Of a stretch of DNA of 64,000 bases, positions 19,086-27,750 are shown one piece after another (position 1 is the first letter of the stretch; each line of letters opens with the position of its first letter). The notes beneath the pieces were generated by a model that searched no databases, had not been told where the DNA came from, and saw only the letters and a program-made list of their open reading frames with translations. The DNA comes from a virus. The DNA lies in the IMG/VR virus record IMGVR_UViG_3300049002_000011, positions 1-64,000 of that record. One strand, given 5' to 3'. A program made the position numbers and the translations under genes.

Positions 19086-20234
19086 TTAGCCGAGGATGTG
19101 CGCGATGTTCTCGCTCTTGATCGCCTTCACGCCCCAGGCGAGGCGCACGTGGTAGACCACCTGCAAGTACTGACGATAGACCGCGATCTCGAATGACAAT
19201 CCGGAGACCGGATCTGTCACGGTGATCGTGTCGTCAGCAGTGTCGCCGCCTTTGGGCATCGCTGGCATACGCGCAACGAGCTGGATAGCGGAACGGTGGA
19301 ACGCGAGATTAGCGCGGAAGTTGTTGCCCACGGTCAGCGCCACGTTATCCGCCAGCGTTGCTCGCAGACCAGGTTTCGCGATCGTCACCACGCCACCACT
19401 CAAGGCCGTCGCGACGGCGTACTTGTTCGTATCGCCCGCAAACGTGATCACGTCGCCAGCCAGGATGGTGCCCGTGCCGGTATCGAGCGCGATTGCCGTA
19501 TCGCCAACCACGTAACCCGCGACGTTGTTCACCAGATAACCGGTGCCAGTACCTTTGGTGACCTGCGCGGCTTGTCCGGTGTTGCCGATCAAGAATCCTT
19601 CGAGCTCACCGATGGTGCCGCGTCGCAGCAAATCTGCGGTGCCTGCCTCGTTGACTTTGAACAACGAAGCCTGCTTACCACGAATGTTCGCCATTGCGCC
19701 CGAACCCAAGACGAGGTGCAGATCGGACTGAGGCGAGCCGTTGTCGTCGAGAATCTGACGCACGCCGGCGACATCCGACAAATCAGCCGCCGTCGCGAAC
19801 GGAGTCGTGCCGGCCGTACCAAACGCGCGCGAAGCGCCCTTGTAAGCCTCGACATAGATATCCGATTCGATCTGGTTGGCGAGTGCTCGGAAAGCCTGCT
19901 CGAACTGCGATTGCAACGTGGTGTCGTACATGCCCGAGGACTCCATGCCACGAGTCTCTTCACCGTTCCAACGAATCGGAATGTGTTTCGACTTCGTGAT
20001 TTTGATCTCGGTGTTGCCGACCGTCTGATCGCCAGTGTCCGGAGCGTTCACGCCAGGCGTGTTGTCCGCCATGGTGCCGGGTGTGGTGATGGGTACCAGA
20101 ATGGATTGATTGAGCGCTGCACGCTCAAGCGACATATTGCGCGTGACAGCAGGAATGAGTCCGACCAACTCGCGGGACACTTGGTCGAGCGCCGCGTATA
20201 GAGTCGGAATCAGTGAAGTGAGAGTGTTAGCCAA
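19086..20234 (-). CDS. Major capsid protein, P22-coat-like HK97 fold
   Basis: 382 residues from a TTG start preceded by AAGGAGA. The N-terminus MANTLTSLIPTLYAALDQ and VPITTPGTMADN through EIKITKSKHIPIRW are typical of the P22 gp5 family. Residues about 215-300 form an inserted beta domain (GYVVGDTAIAL, ILAGDVITFAGD), as P22-like coats carry. It forms the icosahedral shell with the upstream scaffold. Confidence 0.85.
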   Translation of the reverse strand: MANTLTSLIPTLYAALDQVSRELVGLIPAVTRNMSLERAALNQSILVPITTPGTMADNTPGVNAPDTGDQTVGNTEIKITKSKHIPIRWNGEETRGMESSGMYDTTLQSQFEQAFRALANQIESDIYVEAYKGASRAFGTAGTTPFATAADLSDVAGVRQILDDNGSPQSDLHLVLGSGAMANIRGKQASLFKVNEAGTADLLRRGTIGELEGFLIGNTGQAAQVTKGTGTGYLVNNVAGYVVGDTAIALDTGTGTILAGDVITFAGDTNKYAVATALSGGVVTIAKPGLRATLADNVALTVGNNFRANLAFHRSAIQLVARMPAMPKGGDTADDTITVTDPVSGLSFEIAVYRQYLQVVYHVRLAWGVKAIKSENIAHILG

Positions 20235-20341
20235 GAGAGTGTCTCCTTAAAAGAGGTGTGAAAATTGGTCCAAGGTAGGAATCCGACTCGCGCCACAGGC
20301 GCTTGTGGGTGCGATCACAGACCGCGTAGTGCAGAGTTTTT

Positions 20342-20365
20342 GGAGCTCCGAGACTTCGGAGCTCC
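20342..20365 (-). other. Perfect 10-bp hairpin between scaffold and coat genes
   Basis: GGAGCTCCGA-GACT-TCGGAGCTCC. No T run follows on either strand, so it is not a classic terminator. It may be an mRNA processing or stabilising element upstream of the coat message. Confidence 0.55.
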
Positions 20366-20374
20366 GAAAGGGAA

Positions 20375-21193
20375 TTAGTCGACGATCTTGCCGCCGCCGA
20401 TCACGTGTGCTCTCTGTGCTTCCGGAGACAGGCCGTCAAAGGTCGAACGTTTCATCGTTACGCCCTTGCCCTGCGCCCCAGCCGTTTTCGATTGCTGTCC
20501 GGCGCCGCCACCGCCAACACCTTCGGCGGCAAAGAGACCACCAAAACCTTCTGTGTTCTTCAACTGCTCGACGAACTGCTCCACGTTCATCAGGTCGCTG
20601 CCAACGTAGAGCGGTGTGCGATTGTTTTTCACGTCGATCATCCGCGTCACAAACTGTCGCGCGTCGCCTTCGCCATCCTCAATCATCTCCATCGCTTCGA
20701 TGACGTGCGGCAGCAACGCTTTCGCGCCGCCTTTGATGGGATTGGCTTTCTCTATCGCGATTTCTGCCGCGGTCGTCACCATGGATTTACGCAGTTGCGA
20801 CATCAGGAACTCTTCGCGCTGCTTTGAAGTGTTTTTGACCGTGTCCAGCTCGCGCGTGTGTGATCCCTTCAACGTCTCGATCTCGCGCGTGCGTTTTTGC
20901 TCTTCCGTGAGTTTTGCGTCCTCGGCGGCTTGCTTCGCCTGCTGGAGTTCCGCGATCTGTTCAGCGGAAAGCCCGAGGTCCTGGAAAGCTTTGAGAGCGT
21001 TGGCCGCGGTCTGCTTTTCGGTTTTTAGCGCGTTGTTGTTTTGCGTGAGCGCTGCGCGTTCAGCTTTGAATAGCGGGTGCAGGTCGTAAGTTTCGGGCTG
21101 GCCGTTCTCGCCGCCCGTCTTCATGTAGATCTGGCGATCGTTCTCGCCTAATCCGTTGTACTCATCGAGAGTGAGTGTGTCTTTAACTGGCAT
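20375..21193 (-). CDS. Capsid scaffold protein
   Basis: 272 residues from the ATG at 21193, with AAGGAGA upstream; a longer frame to 21295 lacks a ribosome site. The middle is a long coiled coil (residues about 35-135, KTEKQTAANALKAFQDLGL, TEEQKRTREIETLKG), followed by a Gly-rich linker and a short C-terminal segment, as in DUF4355-like scaffolds directly before a coat gene. Confidence 0.75.
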   Translation of the reverse strand: MPVKDTLTLDEYNGLGENDRQIYMKTGGENGQPETYDLHPLFKAERAALTQNNNALKTEKQTAANALKAFQDLGLSAEQIAELQQAKQAAEDAKLTEEQKRTREIETLKGSHTRELDTVKNTSKQREEFLMSQLRKSMVTTAAEIAIEKANPIKGGAKALLPHVIEAMEMIEDGEGDARQFVTRMIDVKNNRTPLYVGSDLMNVEQFVEQLKNTEGFGGLFAAEGVGGGGAGQQSKTAGAQGKGVTMKRSTFDGLSPEAQRAHVIGGGKIVD

Positions 21194-21234
21194 GGTGGTT
21201 GGTTGGTCTCCTTGCGTCACAGACGCGGCAGGGT

Positions 21235-21283
21235 GTGGCCACTGGCCACGGGTGGGTGCGCGTGTGAGAACTGCACAGCAGTT
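21235..21283 (-). promoter_or_regulatory. Two spaced palindromes upstream of the scaffold gene
   Basis: GTGGCC-ACT-GGCCAC (21235-21249) and AACTGC-ACA-GCAGTT (21269-21283), each 6+3+6. They follow a strong terminator, so they may be operators or leader hairpins controlling capsid expression. Confidence 0.4.
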
Positions 21284-21293
21284 GAGAACGCGC

Positions 21294-21359
21294 AAAAAGA
21301 AAAATCGCCCGCCACTCCTCCGGGTATCCTCACAGAGAATCCGGATTGAATGACGGGCG
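21294..21359 (-). terminator. Strong intrinsic terminator before the capsid genes
   Basis: On the minus strand CGCCCGTCA pairs with TGGCGGGCG over 9 bp (one G-T), with an inner TCCGG/CCGGA pairing, then ATTTTTCTTTTT. Confidence 0.75.
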
Positions 21360-21404
21360 GAACGTTCAGGCGAGTTAACGTGCGGCGTTAGAAAACGCGG
21401 GACG

Positions 21405-21614
21405 TTACCCTTCGCTGGCTCGTGAAGCCCTTTGGTTTGTCAGAGCGCGCTCGAATCTTTCGAGTGCAGCTACTTCGCTAAGTTTTGCTCGGCGACTGGC
21501 GCGGAGGTATTCGAGAAGCGCCGATCGCAAGATAGCACAATCACCCGGCTGCTTTGCAAGCATTTCTTCGAACCGCGCTGCGTTCAACGATTCTTCGTTG
21601 CTGATTTTGCTCAT
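21405..21614 (-). CDS. Small helical protein, unknown
   Basis: 69 residues, helical and charged (SLNAARFEEMLAKQPGDC). The start overlaps the minor head protein stop as ATGA. The terminator follows it, so it ends the portal-minor head unit. Confidence 0.6.
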   Translation of the reverse strand: MSKISNEESLNAARFEEMLAKQPGDCAILRSALLEYLRASRRAKLSEVAALERFERALTNQRASRASEG

Positions 21615-22648
21615 AGCGTAATGAATCGAGAGTAGACATAGATTGGCCCACGCTTGACCCGAACCAACTCGCGCCGGCGCGTAAGACGATTAGCGATGGT
21701 GGCCTCGTATGGCGTGAGGTCCTGCAGCCGGACTGGTCGCGTGGCGTTGGAGATCCTTTGAAAGACGCGCAGCTCCGGCGCCGACATTTGTGCGGTTGGA
21801 GTCACCAAAGCCAATTGGTTCTGAACAGCGACGCCAACATCATTCGCGAAATAGACGAACCTCCCGTCGACTTTCTCTTTGCGCAGGCTGCCACGCCCAC
21901 TCAGGCGGTTGGCGACTTCGCGCTCACGGTTCGTCATTTCGTTCGCCAGCAGGGGAGTCTCACGCGTAGCGGTCTCGGCGCGCGCGGTGAAGGATTGAAC
22001 CTGGTGCGCGCTTAGTTGTGGCGCGCGCGTCAAGCGATAAATGATCGAGCACTGACAAAACCAGCGACATTCGAAGCTGCCGATCGCAGGCAATTTCGAG
22101 AGCAGAGTCCATGTGCCGGCGGCGCTCTTACAACCTGCACAATGCTCCGTTTCAACCGGACCAGTTTTGCGAGAAGCTTCGACGATCATGCCCGACTCTT
22201 CCATGCGAGTGTTGAGCGTCTCCCAATACTCGAGACGAGCGTTAGACGTGTAAGAGCGAGCGCGAGCGCGAATGCGTGCGGAGTCTCGCGGCAAGCCGCG
22301 CGTGCCGATCTCTGCGCCAAACTGGTTTAGAAACGAATACTCACGGCGCAAGTGGGCCCCCACTTTGCCCCAGCGCGCCTGAGTCATTTGTGCGAGGCCT
22401 CCGTTACCCGCGATCGACGTCGCGACGTGCAGCGCCTTTACCTCAGCGCGCATCGAGTCTCTGAACTGCGCGATCGTAATTTCTTTGGCGCGCACCTGAT
22501 CCGCGAGTTTCAACATGCGACGTTCGGAAACATCGATCACGCGGTTGACCTGGCGGAACACGCGATCGGGAGGGACGAACTGTCCACTCTGCGCGTTGCG
22601 GAATTGCAGACGACTCAAATCCCAGGTGTATTTGCTTTGTGTGGGCAT
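21611..22648 (-). CDS. Minor head / head morphogenesis protein (SPP1 gp7, Mu gpF type)
   Basis: 345 residues. The helical N-terminal half is followed by EHCAGCKSAAG and LPAIGSFECRWFCQCSIIY, the cysteine signature of phage head-morphogenesis proteins that bind the portal and sit inside the head. The C-terminal 110 residues are extra. Confidence 0.8.
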   Translation of the reverse strand: MPTQSKYTWDLSRLQFRNAQSGQFVPPDRVFRQVNRVIDVSERRMLKLADQVRAKEITIAQFRDSMRAEVKALHVATSIAGNGGLAQMTQARWGKVGAHLRREYSFLNQFGAEIGTRGLPRDSARIRARARSYTSNARLEYWETLNTRMEESGMIVEASRKTGPVETEHCAGCKSAAGTWTLLSKLPAIGSFECRWFCQCSIIYRLTRAPQLSAHQVQSFTARAETATRETPLLANEMTNREREVANRLSGRGSLRKEKVDGRFVYFANDVGVAVQNQLALVTPTAQMSAPELRVFQRISNATRPVRLQDLTPYEATIANRLTRRRELVRVKRGPIYVYSRFITL

Positions 22649-22750
22649 GACGTGAAATTGCGTCCAGCAACGCGAGGAATTGCGCTGGCGACGTGGGAAA
22701 CGGGTCAGACGAGTGTTTGCATGTCTGGAAGCTAAAACGCGTCCTACGCG

Positions 22751-23350
22751 TTAGGAGAGCGTGAGCGGCGCTATTTCAGCGGGTTGCCCGGGAACTGTCC
22801 AGCCCCAGAAAAACGGAGGACCACAGCACTTGTCATAATACGATGCGGCTCGCAAGGCGCGCTTCATCGTGGTCATGGCAGACTCGTTCATGTCCTGAGT
22901 CGCGTGGAGTGCTCCCAACGCCAACCGCGCGCCCGTACCGATCGACAGTAATCCATTGTCCGGTCGCGTGACCGTAAGGTCTGAATCGAATTCAAAAACG
23001 TAGCCGCGGACCGCTAAGAGGAATTCTGAGTCAGCTAGACCTTTTTGCATGTCAAACAAACCAGGAAACTTCCTGAGACAGATAAGCAGCTCCGGTACAA
23101 AGTCAGTGATCAGAAACGAATGTAAAAGCTCACCGCTGGTTTCGTACTTTTCAGGAATCGCGGGCGGCTTGAATGTCGAACGCAACGCCTGTTCATAGCG
23201 AACAGCGCCGGCTGCGCCAAAGAGGTATTCACCGATCGTGAATAGCTTTCGGCCGGATTGCACCGTGTAATGATGCTCACCATAAGACACGCGCGCGTCG
23301 GCGCCGATGTAGGCGACGCCGCGATCCGTGAAACCAACTATGCAAGTCAT
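22751..23350 (-). CDS. HslV/proteasome-beta-like Ntn hydrolase in the head module
   Basis: 199 residues from the ATG at 23350 (GAGGAAA just upstream); the frame extends further but lacks a start. It begins MTCIVGFTDRGVAYIGADAR. Removing Met would expose Thr as the N-terminal nucleophile. Asp18 and Lys35 (SGRKLF) fall where HslV has Asp17 and Lys33, and FGAAGAVR resembles the oxyanion turn. No prohead protease of the S14, S49, U9 or U35 type is seen nearby, so this may be the head-maturation protease. That role is inference. Confidence 0.7.
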   Translation of the reverse strand: MTCIVGFTDRGVAYIGADARVSYGEHHYTVQSGRKLFTIGEYLFGAAGAVRYEQALRSTFKPPAIPEKYETSGELLHSFLITDFVPELLICLRKFPGLFDMQKGLADSEFLLAVRGYVFEFDSDLTVTRPDNGLLSIGTGARLALGALHATQDMNESAMTTMKRALRAASYYDKCCGPPFFWGWTVPGQPAEIAPLTLS

Positions 23351-23493
23351 TCGCTTTCCTCCGCGAGAACCATGTCCGCCAATTCCGGCGAAGCTTCTCG
23401 GAGCAGGTCGAGAGCTCGCCAGATATCGGAGGCTGTGATTTCGGCCGCGTCTTGAATTTCCTGACGCGTCCACCGTGGTGTGATTTCTGCCAT
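23347..23493 (-). CDS. 48-residue acidic helical protein between portal and HslV-like genes
   Basis: It starts MAEITPRWTRQEIQDAAEIT and ends LAEESE. The start is TAATG-coupled to the portal stop, and its stop overlaps the HslV-like ATG (AATGA). Double coupling in a late operon supports a real gene. It could be a partner or regulator of the protease. Confidence 0.65.
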   Translation of the reverse strand: MAEITPRWTRQEIQDAAEITASDIWRALDLLREASPELADMVLAEESE

Positions 23494-24980
23494 TACTGTT
23501 TGGGCGGGAGGTTGGTGTTCGGAGGTTCCTGTCGTGAGGGGTCATTTTCTGCTTCGCGCACGACGTCGGGCTTGTCGCAGTCGGGACCGAAGATGCGCAC
23601 CATCTCTGCATCGATGTCGAAGTCCGGACCAAGCTTGCCAGCTGTCTTCAACAACATGAGCAGCGTGTACGTGGACAGATGATGATCGTTGGCGAGGTTA
23701 CGCAGCGTGTCGATATCCTGCGAGTCGAGGTGCAGCCGATCATATTGCACATTCAGCTCGATCGTGCCGAGCTCGTCTTTGCCGCGGTAATCACCGTGGG
23801 CGATCAGGGCCAGCTTTAACGCGTTCGTCAGAGACTTCACCGCCAGCGACAATTCGGAATCGCTCTCAACGGTGTCTTTAATTTCTCCGGTGGCAGTGCG
23901 TGGACCACTGGTTTGTGGCACTAACAGTTTGAACCCGGCGACCGCCATGCGCTGCTCGAGCTGTTTGATTTCGTCCTGCGCCTTGCCGATCGCGTGCCCC
24001 TGGTGCTCGGCGTAACCGAGCTCCGAGTGCTCGCCTTTCAAATCGATAAGCACACTCGGGCCAACTGATTCGAATTTCTTTTTCTGATCGCGATCGCGGG
24101 CCCAAAGGATCGGGACGTTCGCGACGTGAAGGATGCCGTGTAAGTCGCTGGTCATTTGCAAGTGCTGAACGACCATGAGTGCGAGGTCCAAGAGGGCTGG
24201 TTCAGAAACAAACGGATCCAGTTCTTCGCCGCCGTAAATCGGGAAGAGCGGTATGTACGGCAGACTCGAATTTGAACGTCCCTCGAGCTCGCACGTGCCA
24301 TCGGCTTTCTCGCGCCACATGGTGATCATGCCGGGCGTCAACACTCGATACCTGACTACGGTCTTTTCACCGAAATCACCATCTTCCTCCTGTTGGCACT
24401 CACGCAGCGAAACGCGTTTGAGGACCTGGTGGCCATAGACGTTCTCAAACTTCCAGTTAACGACCTGCGCTTTTTGGTAGAGAACCCAGTACGGCCGCAA
24501 CTTCTGTTCATCCAGATAGGTTGGTTCGCTGGCATTCGTCTCTTCCGATTGAGTGAGGGTTTCTGTCACCGACTTCGGCATGTCGACGTAGATGAATGAA
24601 TGTCCGTCTCGCAATGCGGTTTTGAGTGCTTCGCGAGCAAACAGACCAACCGACTTCCCTGCCAGATCGATGTTCTTTAGCTCTTGCTCGATCTGCTTAT
24701 CGACGTCCTTCACTGTCGGGTCTTTATCAAACACGAGACCCAGGGCCAGCGTGATAGCGCGCTTCACGGCGGGCAGGGCCACCGACTTCTGCACGCGCAG
24801 CTCATACTCGTCTTTCGGTTCCTGCGGGTTCTTCGGTAAGTACTCAACCTCGCAGTGGCGAAAACGCAACGTGCCGGCGTAAGCGTCCTGACATATCTTC
24901 ATTGCCGGGAGCTGATCGATGTACGCCTTGATCCGGAAGTTTGGGAATTTTTTGTTTTGTTCTTTCGCGACGGTCGCCAT
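23493..24980 (-). CDS. Portal protein (DUF4055 family)
   Basis: 495 residues from the ATG at 24980 with AAGGAAA upstream. AVKRAITLALGLVFDKDPTV, EALKTALRDGHSFIYVDMP and LMVVQHLQMTSDLHGILHVA match DUF4055 portals, whose dodecamer forms the DNA entry ring. It lies directly after the large terminase gene. The C-terminus is acidic and proline-rich. Confidence 0.85.
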   Translation of the reverse strand: MATVAKEQNKKFPNFRIKAYIDQLPAMKICQDAYAGTLRFRHCEVEYLPKNPQEPKDEYELRVQKSVALPAVKRAITLALGLVFDKDPTVKDVDKQIEQELKNIDLAGKSVGLFAREALKTALRDGHSFIYVDMPKSVTETLTQSEETNASEPTYLDEQKLRPYWVLYQKAQVVNWKFENVYGHQVLKRVSLRECQQEEDGDFGEKTVVRYRVLTPGMITMWREKADGTCELEGRSNSSLPYIPLFPIYGGEELDPFVSEPALLDLALMVVQHLQMTSDLHGILHVANVPILWARDRDQKKKFESVGPSVLIDLKGEHSELGYAEHQGHAIGKAQDEIKQLEQRMAVAGFKLLVPQTSGPRTATGEIKDTVESDSELSLAVKSLTNALKLALIAHGDYRGKDELGTIELNVQYDRLHLDSQDIDTLRNLANDHHLSTYTLLMLLKTAGKLGPDFDIDAEMVRIFGPDCDKPDVVREAENDPSRQEPPNTNLPPKQ

Positions 24981-25030
24981 GGTTGAGGTTTTCCTTTGCG
25001 TAGTAAGAGAGGTGTGTGGCAGGTGAGAAT

Positions 25031-26443
25031 TTAGCGGCGGAGGATGACACGGGCGTAATCGTATTCGGGCGCCAGATCTACACTGGCCACGCGGTAACGC
25101 ATCGCATCGCAACCGTGATCGTTTTCTTTAACGGGCTTGCCGTCTTTACCGTAAACGTAGCCCCAGATTTCCTGGTGCGTGGACGTGGGCTTTTTCTTTT
25201 TTTCCATCTCCTCATCAACTTTCACCGTCGCATCACGGCGAATGAACAAGCGCGGACGTCCATCGAGTTGCAGTTTCAAACGAGCGCGAACCATGTCGCA
25301 GCCGGCATCACGTTCTTTAGTCGCTGCCTGCGTTTGCAGATTCTGAAAGCGCCAGTTCTTGCCGAGGTGTCTTTCGAGGGTGGCGCGATCCTCTGCATCG
25401 TGGTCGACGTAAACCTCGTCGAAGCCGGGCTCGTCGAACTCTTCGCATAAGCGAATAATTTCGGCGGCGTGATCTTCAACAATCACGCCCGACATGTAGA
25501 TCTCGCGATACATGTAAAGGCGTCCGTCTTCGTCTGCGGCCCAGAACTGACAGACGAACGGGTTTGAGTGTCCGAAGTCGACCGACAGGGATCGCGCCCA
25601 GCTTTTCGGCGGCTCGGTCTTGTACTCTTCGACTCGCGACCGATACGAGCTCGAGTCGTCTTTGTGCAGTGAACCGTCATCATTCCAGCCGTAAAAGAAA
25701 TGAATGTCTTCACGGAACCCGTCGAACACGAGACCATCGGCCGAACACCAAATGCCGTCACGCAGCCGTAATCGCTTTGTGCCGGTGAGGCTTTCCAGTG
25801 CGCCGAGTACATACTCAACACCGGCGGGCGTCCATTCCTGCTTTTCCTGATCGAATAGCTTTGGATTGTCCGTGTGTTGGGCAAAGATCATTTTCAACAG
25901 CTTTGCGTCGGCTCGCTTCTTCAAAAAATGAATCGGCGCGTCCGGATTGCACGCGAGCAGTAACTGATGAAAAGTGGTTTTGCCGTTACGAAGGCGAGTG
26001 ATGAGGTCCTGGAAATCGTCTTCGGTGATTTCTGTCCCTTCGTCGACTACGATCAAGTCATATTCGGCTGACATGACCTTCGCCGATTTATCGAGTCCAC
26101 CAATCACGCACACCGACCCATTCGGGTAGCGGTATTCCATGTCAGTGTTGTGGAAGTAGACGAACTGCCGCGACGGTTTCTCGGCGAACCTGCCGGCAAG
26201 TACCTGGCGTTCAAAGATCACAATCGAGGACTGAGTGAGAGATGAGCGCGTTTTACGTAGCAGCAACGTGCGCGCGCTGGGGAAGTAGCGATTAACCGCG
26301 TCGAGCTTCTCCAGACACCCGCGCGTTTTTCCCGTTCCCGCTGGGCCAGAAAACACAAGGGCCAGATCGCGGTTGTCCATCATCTCGCGCACCTTGCCGT
26401 ACGCGGTGTAATCAGCCTGCTTCTGGGTTGTCTTCCTGGACAC
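25031..26443 (-). CDS. terL: Terminase large subunit
   Basis: 470 residues. Walker A GPAGTGKT at 33-40, Walker B DLIVVDE at 129-135, coupling motif ACNPD at about 164-168. RNase H-like nuclease residues are visible in SVDFGHSNP (287-295) and VYVDHDAEDR (345-354). It pumps and cuts DNA at the portal. The listed start is a GTG overlapping the small subunit end by 32 bases and lacks a clear ribosome site; Met21 is an alternative. Confidence 0.9.
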   Translation of the reverse strand: MSRKTTQKQADYTAYGKVREMMDNRDLALVFSGPAGTGKTRGCLEKLDAVNRYFPSARTLLLRKTRSSLTQSSIVIFERQVLAGRFAEKPSRQFVYFHNTDMEYRYPNGSVCVIGGLDKSAKVMSAEYDLIVVDEGTEITEDDFQDLITRLRNGKTTFHQLLLACNPDAPIHFLKKRADAKLLKMIFAQHTDNPKLFDQEKQEWTPAGVEYVLGALESLTGTKRLRLRDGIWCSADGLVFDGFREDIHFFYGWNDDGSLHKDDSSSYRSRVEEYKTEPPKSWARSLSVDFGHSNPFVCQFWAADEDGRLYMYREIYMSGVIVEDHAAEIIRLCEEFDEPGFDEVYVDHDAEDRATLERHLGKNWRFQNLQTQAATKERDAGCDMVRARLKLQLDGRPRLFIRRDATVKVDEEMEKKKKPTSTHQEIWGYVYGKDGKPVKENDHGCDAMRYRVASVDLAPEYDYARVILRR

Positions 26444-27128
26444 TGTCGGCGGCGGTTGGTTCGGGGGTGGGCTTGTCCCAATCGGCGGGATTAAAACCTG
26501 CGACGAGTTTGACGTCGGTGGGAGCCAGGTTGAGGTTCACTTCCTTGTCGACCACGCCGGTCACTTCGGCGAGGTCCCGTAAGGTTTCGCCAATGACTTT
26601 GAGGAAACGAGGATCGCCGTAACCTTGTGCGCGTTTTTTCTTTTGTTGGATCTTCCGCGCGGGCACGACAATTCGACGCGTGAGTTCAGGGTTATCGGCG
26701 TCGAATTCCTCTGTGGTCCGTAGAGCAATGTTGGTTTCCGTTTCCTGCGTTTCATCGAGTGGGCGCTTTGACTTTTCGTAATCGATCCACGCCGTCCGAA
26801 ACAGTTCTTCCCAATGATGAATTAGATAACCCTTCATCGTGTCGTACTTTTCGGTTGCGCGCCGGCGAAAGTCGCGCTCGAGTACTTTGACGTCGTAATC
26901 GATCATCTGCCGCGTGAGGGTGTACGGCAGTGGCACATTCGGGATTGGATCGTTTGGTCCAAGCCCGTCGAGAACGCTTCGCAATGCATTCTCGTATTCC
27001 TCGACGCGTCGCCGGTTCAAAATGTCGGCGATGCGCTGGTGTGACATGCGGCGATTTCGAGCGAGTAACGCGGCGATTTCTTCGCGGTCGCGCTCGATCT
27101 CGTATTGCGAGCGTTTGGTCTCGGCCAT
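26412..27128 (-). CDS. terS: Terminase small subunit (probable)
   Basis: 238 residues. An N-terminal helix-turn-helix-like segment (LLARNRRMSHQRIADILNRR) is followed by a helical oligomerisation region and an acidic tail (EPTAADSVQEDNPEAG) overlapping the large subunit. Position and architecture fit DNA recognition for packaging. Confidence 0.7.
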   Translation of the reverse strand: MAETKRSQYEIERDREEIAALLARNRRMSHQRIADILNRRRVEEYENALRSVLDGLGPNDPIPNVPLPYTLTRQMIDYDVKVLERDFRRRATEKYDTMKGYLIHHWEELFRTAWIDYEKSKRPLDETQETETNIALRTTEEFDADNPELTRRIVVPARKIQQKKKRAQGYGDPRFLKVIGETLRDLAEVTGVVDKEVNLNLAPTDVKLVAGFNPADWDKPTPEPTAADSVQEDNPEAG

Positions 27129-27167
27129 GGTGGGTCGTGAGGTTTGAGGATCCGGAGCGGGACAACA

Positions 27168-27743
27168 TTAGATGTTCGCGGTCGCCAGGACCGGGCGAAC
27201 GTAAGGACGTCGAGCATTGGGATCACGCAGGCGTTTCGTGTGAGCTGCGCAAAACTCTTTCAACGTGAGACTGCCACGCCGCGGAGTCGCTCGACGCTGC
27301 ATCTTTGTGCCGCGTTTCTTCCACGTCTTTTGGCGCATGGCGCGATTTGCCTTCACCTGCTGCAACACGGTGTCAGCGTTCTGTAAACGAGATTCACCGA
27401 TCTCCGTGACTACGCGGCCGTCGAGAATGAATTCCTCATTGTCGCCAACCTGCTTCGCCAGTTTCTCGACCGATAGCGCGGCCTCGAGCTGGTGGGCGCC
27501 CACGCCGATCGGCAAGCCGCGCGAGTTGCGGCGATAAGAAACGATCAGGTTGTGCCGCATCTGTTTCGCGAATGAAGCCGCCATCGATGTCTGGTAGCTA
27601 TCACCGCGAGCCTCGATCGACTGTGTTGACCGTTTCTCGCCAGCCTTCGTAACACGCGTGCGGCCGAAAATGGTGGTTACGAATTCGCGCAGGCGATCAG
27701 GAATGATGTTGAATTTGCGGGTGTTGTTCGAGTCGTTGGTCAC
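27168..27743 (-). CDS. Basic protein upstream of terminase, unknown
   Basis: 191 residues from a GTG with GAGG upstream. The C-terminal third is strongly basic (KTWKKRGTKMQRRATPRRG). No domain was recognised; it may bind DNA near the packaging genes. Confidence 0.55.
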   Translation of the reverse strand: MTNDSNNTRKFNIIPDRLREFVTTIFGRTRVTKAGEKRSTQSIEARGDSYQTSMAASFAKQMRHNLIVSYRRNSRGLPIGVGAHQLEAALSVEKLAKQVGDNEEFILDGRVVTEIGESRLQNADTVLQQVKANRAMRQKTWKKRGTKMQRRATPRRGSLTLKEFCAAHTKRLRDPNARRPYVRPVLATANI

Positions 27744-27750
27744 TTAGTCC

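Noticed and set aside
19296-20201. 301-codon plus-strand frame opposite the coat gene
   Set aside because: No ribosome site or domain; it mirrors the GC-rich coat coding sequence, whose assignment is strong.
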